From NCBI RefSeq assembly GCF_031458095.1, contig NZ_JAVDXU010000002.1, forward strand, positions 1,116,001-1,180,000: 64,000 nt of DNA. Reading direction: 5' to 3'. The notes under the pieces were generated by a model that had not been told where the DNA came from, did no database searches, and saw only the letters and a program-made list of their open reading frames with translations. Shown one piece after another: positions 22,099 to 30,138 of the stretch. This DNA comes from Pelomonas saccharophila_A. Lineage in GTDB: Bacteria; Pseudomonadota; Gammaproteobacteria; Burkholderiales; Burkholderiaceae_C. The translations under genes and the position numbers were made by a program. Each line of letters starts with the position of its first letter. Within the stretch, counting starts at the first letter, position 1.

Positions 22099-23828
22099 CA
22101 GAAGTGCATCCTTTCTTCAGCGATGCGGTAGAGGCGCCGCCAGACCCAGTGGTTCATCGCCATGACGAAGACGCACATGACGCCGATGCCCAAGGCGATG
22201 CGCGGAAAGTCGCCCGCCGTCGTCATCTGCTGGATATAGCTGCCCAGGCCCGCGGCCTGCAGCTTGGTGTCGCCCCAGGTCACATACTCGGCCACGATGC
22301 TGGCGTTCCAGGAGCCGCCGCTGGCCGTGATGGCGCCGGTGACGAAGCTGGGGAAGATGGCCGGCAGCAGATAGCGCTTCCAGGCCAGCCAGCCCTTGAG
22401 CCCGAGGTTCTGTGCGGCCAGGCGCAGCTCGGTCGGAATGGTGGAGGCGCCGGCCACCACGTTGAAGAGCAGATACCACTGCGTGCCGAGGATGATCAGC
22501 GGCGACAGCCACAGGTCGGGGTTGAGGTGGTACTTGACGATGACGAGGACGGCAACCGGAAACACCAGGTTGGACGGGAAGGCGGCGAGGAATTGCGCGA
22601 TGGCCTGCACACGGCCGGCGATGCGCGGGTTCAGGCCTATCCAGACGCCCACCGGCACCCAGATCAGCGAGGCCACGGCGATCAGCACCAGCACGCGGGC
22701 CAGCGTGTAAAGCCCGAGCTGGAAGACATGCGCCGCCTCGCCCCAGCCGACCTCGGTGTGGATGAAGCTGGCCAGGCGCCAGACCGCGAACAGCACCAGG
22801 GCCGCGATCAGCGCATCCCAGGCGCGCGTCCACAGCGGGTTGGGCGGCTGGGGCCTGGCGCGGATGGAGCGGCCGTCATAGCTCTTCTTCAACGGCGCGA
22901 AGCTGGCCGTGATCCAGCGCCCCGGCCAGGCGCCGAACTTCTGCAGCAGCTGGGTACGGCGCAGCCAGGTCAGCAGCCAGGACTGCGGCGCCTGCTCGCT
23001 GCTGGCGCCCTCGAAGCGGAACTTGTCGGCCCAGGCCAGCAGCGGCCGGAAGAAGAGCTGGTCGTAGAGCAGGATGCCGATCAGCATGCCGAGGATGGCC
23101 CAGCCGATCGCGCCCAGGTCGCGCGCCTCGATGGCGACGGCGATGTAGGAGCCGACGCCGGGCAGCTTGATGTCCTGGCCGGCCACCGAGATGGCTTCCG
23201 AAGCGACGACGAAGAACCAGCCGCCCGACATGCTCATCATCATGTTCCACAGCAGATTGGGCATGGCGAAGGGCAGCTCCAGTCGCCAGAAGCGCTGCCA
23301 GCCCGACAGCTGGAAGATGCGCGCCGCCTCCTGCAGTTCGCCCGGCACGGTGCGCAGCGACTGGTAGAGGCTGAAGGCCATGTTCCAGGCCTGGGAGGTG
23401 AAGATGGCGAACAGGGCCGCCAGCTCGACGCCGAAGAGATTGCCCGGGAACAGCGCGATGAAGGGCGCGACGGCAATCGCCTGGAAGCCGAGGATGGGAA
23501 TGGATTGCAGGATGTCCAGCAGCGGCACCAGCAGCTTCTCGGCCGCCCTCACCTTGGCCGCCAGCACGGCGAACACGCAGGCGAACACGACCGAGGCCGC
23601 CAGGGCCAGGAACATGCGCAGCGTGGTGCGCAGCAGGTAGTAGGGCAGGTAGGCGACGTCCAGGCTCAGCGGCAGCGGCTCGCCGAGGTGGAAGGGGCGG
23701 GCCATGGCGGCCGCGGCCATGGCGAGCAGCACCAGCGCCGCCAGGACCAGCGGCAGCAAGGCCCAGTCCCAGCGGTTGATGCCCGCCTCGACGGCGGTGC
23801 GGGTGAAGAAGAAGCGGCGTTCGGTCAT
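22098..23828 (-). CDS. Fused double ABC permease, NitT/TauT type
   Basis: The 576-residue inner-membrane protein contains two BPD_transp_1 permease halves in one chain. The first (about 65-275) has the EAA-like loop ELQEAARIFQLSGWQRFWRL; the second (about 360-565) has ELRLAAQNLGLKGWLAWKRY. A polar linker (about 275-345) joins them. Most family members use two copies of a single-half permease; here both halves are fused, so one chain can form the whole channel. It is co-transcribed with the downstream ATPase. The halves are divergent from each other, so the fusion is probably old. Confidence 0.9.
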   Translation of the reverse strand: MTERRFFFTRTAVEAGINRWDWALLPLVLAALVLLAMAAAAMARPFHLGEPLPLSLDVAYLPYYLLRTTLRMFLALAASVVFACVFAVLAAKVRAAEKLLVPLLDILQSIPILGFQAIAVAPFIALFPGNLFGVELAALFAIFTSQAWNMAFSLYQSLRTVPGELQEAARIFQLSGWQRFWRLELPFAMPNLLWNMMMSMSGGWFFVVASEAISVAGQDIKLPGVGSYIAVAIEARDLGAIGWAILGMLIGILLYDQLFFRPLLAWADKFRFEGASSEQAPQSWLLTWLRRTQLLQKFGAWPGRWITASFAPLKKSYDGRSIRARPQPPNPLWTRAWDALIAALVLFAVWRLASFIHTEVGWGEAAHVFQLGLYTLARVLVLIAVASLIWVPVGVWIGLNPRIAGRVQAIAQFLAAFPSNLVFPVAVLVIVKYHLNPDLWLSPLIILGTQWYLLFNVVAGASTIPTELRLAAQNLGLKGWLAWKRYLLPAIFPSFVTGAITASGGSWNASIVAEYVTWGDTKLQAAGLGSYIQQMTTAGDFPRIALGIGVMCVFVMAMNHWVWRRLYRIAEERMHF

Positions 23829-23927
23829 GGCTGCGGCGGAGCGGAACCGCGCAGCCTAGGCCCGGCACGTTAGCCGGGTGTGAAGCGAACCGCCGCGGGG
23901 CTTGCGCCCAGCTTGCAGTGCGCCCGC

Positions 23928-26186
23928 TCAGGGCGTCAAGCGGAACTCGGCGTGGGCCTGGGCGGCGGAGCTGCCGCCCACCCAGACGTCGAAGGCGCCG
24001 GGCTCGACGCCCCAGGCCCGGCGCACCGGGCTCCAGAATTTCAGCTCCCCGCGGCCGAGCGTGAACGTCAGCGTCCTCTCGGCGCCCGGTTGCAGCTGCA
24101 CGCGCTGGAAGCCCTTGAGCTCGCGCTGCGGCCGCGCCGCGCTGCCGGCACGCTGGTGGATATAGAGCTGCACCACCTCGTCGCCCGCGATCGTGCCGGT
24201 GTTGCGCACGCTCACGCTGACCTTCACCGCCTCGCCGGCGCGTGCGGTGCTGCGGTCCAGCCTGGGCTCGCCGTAGGCAAAGCTGGTGTAGCTCAGGCCA
24301 TGGCCGAAGGGGTAGAGGGGCGACGAGGGCGCGTCGGTCGAGTAGCGCGACGTGAACAGGCGGTCGGCCTCGTTGGCATGCGTGAGGTTGTGGTTGTAGT
24401 AGGCCGGCACATGGCCGGTGCTGCGCGGCCACGTCACCGGCAGCTTGCCGCCTGGGTTGACGGCGCCGCTGAGCACGTCGGCGATGGCATGGCCGCCTTC
24501 GCTGCCAGGGAACCAGGCCTCGACGATGGCGGGCACATGGGCATCGGCCCAGGCGATGTCCAGCGGCCGGCCGTTGAGCAGCACCAGCACCACCGGCTTG
24601 CCCGTGGCCACCACCGCTTCCAGCAGCGCCTGCTGGTTGCCCTGCAGGGCCAGTGAAGCCACCGAGGCGGCCTCGCCGCTCATGTTGGCGCGCTCGCCCA
24701 GCACCATCACGACCGTGTCGGCGTGGCGCGCGGCTTCCACCGCCTTGAGCAGTTCGGCCTGTTGCTCGGCCGCTGGCATCAGCGCCGGAGCGGGCTTGCC
24801 GTCGTTGGCATCCCAGGGCAGGGCATAGGCGCGCTGCATGTCGCCGCCGCGTGAGAACGTCACCTCGGCCTGGGGCCAGCGCGCCTTGATGCCTTCCAGC
24901 ACCGTGACGCCCGCGCCCTTCTCCACCGTCCACGAGCCCTTGATGTCCTCGCCGCTGTCGCCCAGCGGGCCGATGACGGCGATGCGCTTCAGCGCGGCGG
25001 CCAGCGGCAGGGCGCGGCCCTCGTTGCGCAGCAGCACGATGGAACGCCGCGCGGCCTCGCGCGTGGCGGCGCGGTGGGCGGGGTCGTTGAAGACAGCCTC
25101 CTTGCGGGCCGGATCGCCATAGGGGCGCTCGAACAGGCCCATGCGCAGCTTGACCGCCAGCACCTCGCGCACCGCTTCGTCCACCACGCCCATGCTCACC
25201 TTGCCCTGGCGCACCAGGGTCGGCAGCTGGGTGAGGTAGGTGTTGCTGGCCATGTCCATGTTGACGCCGGCCTGCAGGCCGCGCGTGGCGGCGTCTGCCC
25301 TGTCGGCGGCATAGCCGTGGTTCTGCAGCGACTGCACGGCGAAGGCGTCGCTGATGACAAAGCCCTTGAAGCCCATGTCCTGGCGCAGCACGTCGCGCAG
25401 CAGCCAGCGGTTGCCCGAGGCCGGCACGTCGTTCAGCGTCATATAGGCCGACATGACGGTGCCGGCGCCCGCTTCCACGGCGGCCTGGAAGGGCGGGAAG
25501 TAGACGTTGCGCAGCAGCACCTCGGGCACATAGACCGAGTCGTAGTCGCGCCCGCCGTCGGCGGCGCCATAGGCCGCGAAATGCTTGACGCTGGTCAGCA
25601 CGCGCTCGGGCGTCCCCAGGGCCGGGCCCTGGAGGCCGCGCACCTGGGCACGGGCCATCGCGACGCCGAGGAAAGTGTCTTCACCGGCGCCCTCCACGAT
25701 GCGACCCCAGCGTGCATCGCGGGCGATGTCCACCATGGGGGCGAAGGTCCAGTTGATGCCGGACACCCAGGACTCCTTGGCCGCGATGGCCTGGGCGCGC
25801 TCGACCAGGGCCGGGTCCCAGCTCGCCGCCATGCCAATGGGCACCGGGAAGACGTTCTTGTAGCCGTGGATGACGTCGTAGCCGAACAGCAGCGGGATGC
25901 CCAGGCGGCTCTCCTTGACCGCAACGCGCTGCAGCCGGGCGATGAGGTCGGAGTCGATGGTCCACAGCACCGAGCCGGCCTTGCCGGCGCGGATCAGCTC
26001 GTCCGGCTTCTCCTTGTTGGGCCCAGGCACCTCGGCGCCCAGCTGGGTCAGCTGGCCGATCTTCTCCTCGAGCGTCATGCGCGCCAGCAGGGCCTGGGCG
26101 CGGCGAGCCACGGGGTCGGGCGGTGCGGCAAGCGCCGTGCCTGCCAGCACGCTGGCCGCCGCAGCGAGCGCCATCCATCGAACCAT
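23928..26186 (-). CDS. Exported family 3 glycoside hydrolase (beta-glucosidase, BglX-like)
   Basis: The 752-residue product has a signal peptide ending ALA-APPDP. The N-terminal TIM-barrel domain carries the substrate-binding KHFAAYG segment and the nucleophile Asp in GFVISDAFAV. The second alpha/beta sandwich domain begins around SIVLLRNEGRALPL, and a fibronectin-like domain occupies about 650-745. Length and order match BglX. It hydrolyses terminal beta-linked sugars, probably oligosaccharides, in the periplasm. The usual SDW at the nucleophile reads SDA here, a common variant. It is divergent from an AraC regulator 97 bp away. Confidence 0.93.
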   Translation of the reverse strand: MVRWMALAAAASVLAGTALAAPPDPVARRAQALLARMTLEEKIGQLTQLGAEVPGPNKEKPDELIRAGKAGSVLWTIDSDLIARLQRVAVKESRLGIPLLFGYDVIHGYKNVFPVPIGMAASWDPALVERAQAIAAKESWVSGINWTFAPMVDIARDARWGRIVEGAGEDTFLGVAMARAQVRGLQGPALGTPERVLTSVKHFAAYGAADGGRDYDSVYVPEVLLRNVYFPPFQAAVEAGAGTVMSAYMTLNDVPASGNRWLLRDVLRQDMGFKGFVISDAFAVQSLQNHGYAADRADAATRGLQAGVNMDMASNTYLTQLPTLVRQGKVSMGVVDEAVREVLAVKLRMGLFERPYGDPARKEAVFNDPAHRAATREAARRSIVLLRNEGRALPLAAALKRIAVIGPLGDSGEDIKGSWTVEKGAGVTVLEGIKARWPQAEVTFSRGGDMQRAYALPWDANDGKPAPALMPAAEQQAELLKAVEAARHADTVVMVLGERANMSGEAASVASLALQGNQQALLEAVVATGKPVVLVLLNGRPLDIAWADAHVPAIVEAWFPGSEGGHAIADVLSGAVNPGGKLPVTWPRSTGHVPAYYNHNLTHANEADRLFTSRYSTDAPSSPLYPFGHGLSYTSFAYGEPRLDRSTARAGEAVKVSVSVRNTGTIAGDEVVQLYIHQRAGSAARPQRELKGFQRVQLQPGAERTLTFTLGRGELKFWSPVRRAWGVEPGAFDVWVGGSSAAQAHAEFRLTP

Positions 26187-26283
26187 GGGAGTCTCCTTCG
26201 TTGTTCTGGGTCGGCGGCGACTCTAGGGACCGGCGAGGTGGGCGTGAATCGCCACACGGGCGATCCACCTATAACATCGGCCG

Positions 26284-27114
26284 ATGCGAGGCGTGATCGG
26301 ATCGACCGGGCCCATGATGCCCATGACGGGCTACTTCAACAGCCGCTTCGAGCCGCGCCAATGGGTGGAGGGCAACCTCGCCCACTGGAATGGCTACTAC
26401 ACGCTCAGGGGCAAAGGCGAGGTGCGCTTCGCGAACGAGGCGGTGCAGACCGGTGTCGGCGAGCTGCTGCTGCTGGCCCCCGCGCACCGGCGCTCCTACC
26501 GCATCCCTGACCCCCAGGTGGGTTGGGAGTTCTATTGGCTGCATTTTCGGATGACGCCCCGCCTGGGCCAGCGGCTGGACTGGTTCGACCCGGCGCGGCG
26601 CTGGCAGGTGCATGGCGTGGCCGACGTGTCGCTGCGCGTCGAGTTGGCCTCGCAGCTGGAGGCCGCGCACCGCTTCAACCTCACCGAGCCCGACCTGCCG
26701 CAGCGTGAGCCCATCGTGGAGGCCCTGCTGGAAGCCTTCCTGCTGCGCGTGGCGTCGGCGGCGGCCAGCCCGGGCGGCGCCAGCCCGGTGGACCCACGCA
26801 TCGAACGCGTGCTGGAGCGCTTTCACTGCGACCTGGCCACGGTGGTCAATGTCGACCAGCTGGCCGAAATCGCCGGCCTGTCGCGCTCCCAGTTCTGCCT
26901 GCTGTTCCGGCGCGGCACCGGCCGCTCGCCCCAGGCCTATATGGAGGACCGCCGCCTGGAGATGGCGGCCCACTATCTGCGCGCCACCGGCCAGCCGGTG
27001 GCCGAAGTGGCCGAGATGGTGGGCTTTGCCAGCCCCTTCTATTTCACGCAGCGATTCCACCGCCGCCATGGCCTGAGCCCGACGGCCTATCGCCGCCAGC
27101 ATGGCCACGCCTGA
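26284..27114 (+). CDS. AraC-family transcriptional regulator
   Basis: The 276-residue product has an N-terminal cupin-type sensing domain (about 20-130), with the EFYWLHFR strand typical of sugar-responsive members. The C-terminal double helix-turn-helix (about 175-272) includes INVDQLAEIAGLSRSQFCLLFR-like spacing, written here as VVNVDQLAEIAGLSRSQF, and the closing EVAEMVGFASPFYFTQRF motif. It probably senses a carbohydrate and controls the divergent beta-glucosidase gene; that link is inferred from the 97-bp shared promoter region. Confidence 0.92.
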   Translation: MRGVIGSTGPMMPMTGYFNSRFEPRQWVEGNLAHWNGYYTLRGKGEVRFANEAVQTGVGELLLLAPAHRRSYRIPDPQVGWEFYWLHFRMTPRLGQRLDWFDPARRWQVHGVADVSLRVELASQLEAAHRFNLTEPDLPQREPIVEALLEAFLLRVASAAASPGGASPVDPRIERVLERFHCDLATVVNVDQLAEIAGLSRSQFCLLFRRGTGRSPQAYMEDRRLEMAAHYLRATGQPVAEVAEMVGFASPFYFTQRFHRRHGLSPTAYRRQHGHA

Positions 27115-27321
27115 AGCGCCTCATCTGGGGCACGACTGGTTGCAGCTCTTGTGACTCGGGGCGGCCTCGTCGCCTCACGGCACAACTCGTCGCCCAGGCT
27201 TGCGATTCGCAGTTGTATCCGGCGCCTTCTCCTACAGGCATTCATGACCCGCGGCCTAAGGTTGTCCATGCGACGGCGCAATGGGGTGCCGTCCAGGCTA
27301 CACAGTGAAGGAAGAGCCATC

Positions 27322-27528
27322 ATGTCCAACCAGCAACGTCAATCCGGCAAGCAGCAGCCCGAAAGCGGCCAGAACATCCAGCAGGGTGGTCAGAGCCGCG
27401 ATCAGAGCCCGGGCCAGCAAAGCCAGCAGGGTTCCGGCAGCAACACGCCCCAGCAGGGCGGTTCATCGCTGGGTCGTGACGACCAGCAACGCAAGTCCGG
27501 CCAGCAACAGGGTTCCAAGAACCGCTGA
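27322..27528 (+). CDS. Small disordered Gln/Ser/Gly-rich protein
   Basis: The product has 68 residues, almost all Gln, Ser, Gly, Asn and charged residues, with repeated QQ, SGQQ and GGQS units and no hydrophobic core. It should be intrinsically disordered and very soluble. A GAAGGAAG lies 7 nt before ATG 27322; further upstream the frame has a different, Arg-rich composition and is not coding. Its composition resembles small stress-induced hydrophilins. Specific function is unknown. Confidence 0.65.
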   Translation: MSNQQRQSGKQQPESGQNIQQGGQSRDQSPGQQSQQGSGSNTPQQGGSSLGRDDQQRKSGQQQGSKNR

Positions 27529-27588
27529 CTGCGCAAGGGATTGCGGGTGAAGCGCCGTGAGGCGCCGACCATGAGTTAGCCCAACATC

Positions 27589-27619
27589 AGGCCAGGCGCT
27601 TCAGCAACAGCCCTGGCCT
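27589..27619. terminator. Possible bidirectional terminator between convergent genes
   Basis: The 8-bp arms AGGCCAGG and CCTGGCCT flank a 15-nt loop, just beyond the stop of ribA on one side and 61 nt after the small protein gene on the other. There is only a weak T run (TGTCTCT). It may terminate either transcript. Confidence 0.4.
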
Positions 27620-27623
27620 GTCT

Positions 27624-28250
27624 CTATTCGAACAAATGGCCGAGGTCGTGGTGACCCATGGACTCGGCCTTGGTGCGCAGGTATTTCTCGTTCTCCGGGC
27701 CGGGCCGCGTCAGCGAGGCCTCGCGTTCCACCACCTCGATGCCGAACTCGGCCAGCGCGGCCATCTTCAGCGGGTTGTTGGTCAGCAGCCGGATGCGCTG
27801 CACGCCCAGGGCGCGCAGCATGCAGGCGGCGGCGTCGTAGCGGCGCGCGTCGATGGGCAGGCCGAGCTGGGCATTGGCCTCGATGGTGTCGGCGCCGCCG
27901 TCCTGCTGCGCATAGGCGCGCAGCTTCTGCACCAGGCCGATGCCCCGGCCCTCGTGGCCGCGCATGTAGACGATGGCGCCGCGGCCGGCTGCGGCGATGC
28001 GCTTCATCGCGCTCTCCAGCTGGGGCCGGCAGTCGCAGCGCAGGGAACCGAAGACCTCGCCCGTCATGCACTCGGAGTGCACGCGCACCAGCGGCGGCTC
28101 ATCGCCAGCCTGGCCGGCCAGCTCGCCCATGCTGAGCACGACATGCTCCTGGCCCGTGTCGCTCTCGCGGAAGCCGTGGATGGCGAACTCGCCATAGGGC
28201 GTCGGCAGGCGGGTGGAAACGATGCGTTCGATCTTCATGACGGGTGACAT
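27624..28250 (-). CDS. ribA: GTP cyclohydrolase II
   Basis: The 208-residue product covers the standalone RibA length. It shows the zinc-binding set in SECMTGEVFGSLRCDC, the GHEGRGIGLVQKLRAY loop, and the DTIEANAQLGLP and RLLTNNPLK motifs. It opens the imidazole ring of GTP, the first step of riboflavin synthesis, with loss of formate and pyrophosphate. It stands alone and not fused to RibB. The start could be ATG 28250 or ATG 28238; the family usually begins close to the LPTPYGEF segment, and neither start has ideally spaced ribosome-binding bases. Confidence 0.95.
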   Translation of the reverse strand: MSPVMKIERIVSTRLPTPYGEFAIHGFRESDTGQEHVVLSMGELAGQAGDEPPLVRVHSECMTGEVFGSLRCDCRPQLESAMKRIAAAGRGAIVYMRGHEGRGIGLVQKLRAYAQQDGGADTIEANAQLGLPIDARRYDAAACMLRALGVQRIRLLTNNPLKMAALAEFGIEVVEREASLTRPGPENEKYLRTKAESMGHHDLGHLFE

Positions 28251-28326
28251 TCTCCCCCTGCCGGGGAAAACCCGCTGTCGCCCAGGTTAGGCTTTTGCCC
28301 TTAGCTGGTTTTTTCAGGAGGTTTTG

Positions 28327-29022
28327 ATGGCCCAGAGCATCCAGTTCAAGCGCCCCGATGGCGCCCCCGTGTCCGGCTACCTTGCCGAGGCCGCGCGGCC
28401 CCTGGGCGCCATCGTCGTCATCCAGGAATGGTGGGGCCTGAACGACCAGATCCGCGGCGTCGCCGAGCGCTTCGCGTCGGCCGGTTTCACGGCCCTGGTG
28501 CCTGACCTCTATCGCGGCAAGAGCACCGTCGAGGAGGAAGAGGCCCATCATCTGATGACGGGGCTGAATTTCGGTGACGCCGCCGCCCAGGACGTGCGCG
28601 GCGCCGTCAACCATCTGAAGGGCCTGAAGCTGGGCAGCGGCAAGGTCGGGATCACCGGCTATTGCATGGGCGGCGCCCTGACGGTGCTGTCCTCCACGAT
28701 GGTGCCCGAGGCCGATGCCGCCGTCGTCTGGTACGGCATGCCGCCGGTCGACTATGTGGACGCGAGCAAGATCGGCATGCCCCTGCAGGCCCACTGGGCT
28801 ACCCAGGATGAGTTCTTCCCCATCGACGGCGTGAATGCGCTGGAGGCCAAGCTCGCCGCAGCCGGCGTGCGCTACGAGGCTCACCGCTATCTGGCCCATC
28901 ACGGCTTTGCCAACGAGGCGGCGCAAGGCCCGGGTCGTATCGCCAGAACCCAGTATGACGGCGCCTGGGCGCAGCAGGCCTGGGACCGGACCATGCGCTT
29001 TTTTGGCTGTCACCTCGGCTGA
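28327..29022 (+). CDS. Dienelactone hydrolase family protein
   Basis: The 231-residue cytoplasmic alpha/beta hydrolase has the family's Cys nucleophile in ITGYCMGGAL (Cys113), the Glu of QEWWGLND (Glu34) that partners it, and the late His in HHGFANEAAQG. The set matches carboxymethylenebutenolidase-type enzymes. AGGAGG lies 6 nt before ATG 28327. No other ring-cleavage pathway gene is nearby, so the natural substrate is unclear. It is followed after 4 nt by a DNA-repair-type gene. Confidence 0.92.
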   Translation: MAQSIQFKRPDGAPVSGYLAEAARPLGAIVVIQEWWGLNDQIRGVAERFASAGFTALVPDLYRGKSTVEEEEAHHLMTGLNFGDAAAQDVRGAVNHLKGLKLGSGKVGITGYCMGGALTVLSSTMVPEADAAVVWYGMPPVDYVDASKIGMPLQAHWATQDEFFPIDGVNALEAKLAAAGVRYEAHRYLAHHGFANEAAQGPGRIARTQYDGAWAQQAWDRTMRFFGCHLG

Positions 29023-29026
29023 AGGC

Positions 29027-29614
29027 GTGGCGACGTCGCTCGCGCGCCTGCTGCCCGAGCTGCGCGCCTGCCGGCATTGCGAACCGGCTCTGCCGCTGGG
29101 CGCCAAGCCCATCTTCCAGCTGGACAGTCGCGCGCCCATCCTCATCGCCAGCCAGGCGCCGGGCCGCATCGCCCACGAGAAGGGCCGTCCCTTCGATGAT
29201 GCCAGCGGCGAGCGCCTGCGCGCCTGGCTGGGCGTGTCGCGCGAGACCTTCTACGACCCGGCTTGTTTCGCCATCCTGCCCATGGGCATGTGCTTTCCGG
29301 GCCAGGGCGCTTCGGGCGACCTGCCGCCGCGGCCCGAGTGCGCGCCACTGTGGCGCCAGCGCCTGCTGGACGCACTGCCCCAGGTGAGACTCACGCTGGC
29401 CATCGGCCAGTACGCCCTCGCCTGGCATCTGCAGCGCCAGGCCTCGGTCGACGCTCTGGTGGCGGATTGGCGCGCGGGGCTGGCCCGCGGCCTGCTGCCC
29501 CTGCCTCACCCCAGCCCGCGCAACCAGCGCTGGCTGAAGGAGCGGCCGTGGTTCGAGGCCGAGGTGCTGCCGGCCCTGCGCCAGGCGGTGGCGCAGGCGC
29601 TGGGCGGACCCTAG
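29027..29614 (+). CDS. Uracil-DNA glycosylase family protein
   Basis: The 195-residue product, from GTG 29027, has the UDG-superfamily pattern: LRACRHC near the start, the ILIASQAPGRIAHEKGRPF loop with its Gln-Ala-Pro-Gly, the FYDPACFAILPMGMCFPG segment, and the late PHPSPRNQRW motif with the conserved His. It probably removes uracil or a related damaged base, but this subgroup is poorly characterised. An iron-sulfur site is uncertain because only some of the Cys residues expected in family 4 are present (CRHC near residue 15). Its stop overlaps the convergent neighbour. Confidence 0.84.
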   Translation: MATSLARLLPELRACRHCEPALPLGAKPIFQLDSRAPILIASQAPGRIAHEKGRPFDDASGERLRAWLGVSRETFYDPACFAILPMGMCFPGQGASGDLPPRPECAPLWRQRLLDALPQVRLTLAIGQYALAWHLQRQASVDALVADWRAGLARGLLPLPHPSPRNQRWLKERPWFEAEVLPALRQAVAQALGGP

Positions 29615-30138
29615 TCGGCGCGATCCGGCTTGACGCCCTTGCAGCGCACGACCAGCTCCTGGATGCGGGTTTCGTAGGCCAGGCGGGCGGCGGGCGCCTG
29701 CAGGACCTGGCGCGCCAGCAGGGCCTTGCCGGCCGGCGTGGCGGTGAAGGCCTCGATGGCCTTGCCGTCCTCGGCCGTGATGAGGGGATAGGGCTCGGGC
29801 GCCTGCTCGCCCAGCGTCGTGTAGATGCCCAGCAGGCCATGCAGGGCGTATTTGCGCCCCGGCAAGGAGTTGAAGAACTGGTCGGCGGCGGCTACCTCTT
29901 CGGCGCTCAGGGCCGCCGCGACGACGCGCTCCGTGGTCACGTACAGCTCGTCGGGCTGCAGGGCCTGGATGCAGGCATTCTGGGCCGCCGGCAGCACGCC
30001 CTTGGCTTCGCGCTGCTTGGCTGCGATCTGCAGCCCGATCAGGGCCGAGCGGGCGGTGATCTGGGCGGTCGGCGACACCGCTTGCGCGGCGGAACTGGCC
30101 AGCAGGCAGGCGGCCAGCGTGAGGGTGCGGTGGATCAT
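29611..30138 (-). CDS. Small exported protein coupled to the GGDEF sensor
   Basis: The 175-residue product has a signal peptide (about 1-20, ending AQA) and a helical mature part with a ALSAEEVAAADQFFNSLPGR segment that resembles DUF2059-type periplasmic proteins. Two cysteines (ACIQAL and VVRCKG) could form a disulfide. Its ATG overlaps the stop of the propeller-GGDEF gene as ATGA, so the two are translated together. A role as periplasmic partner of that sensor is inferred only from this coupling. Confidence 0.72.
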   Translation of the reverse strand: MIHRTLTLAACLLASSAAQAVSPTAQITARSALIGLQIAAKQREAKGVLPAAQNACIQALQPDELYVTTERVVAAALSAEEVAAADQFFNSLPGRKYALHGLLGIYTTLGEQAPEPYPLITAEDGKAIEAFTATPAGKALLARQVLQAPAARLAYETRIQELVVRCKGVKPDRAD

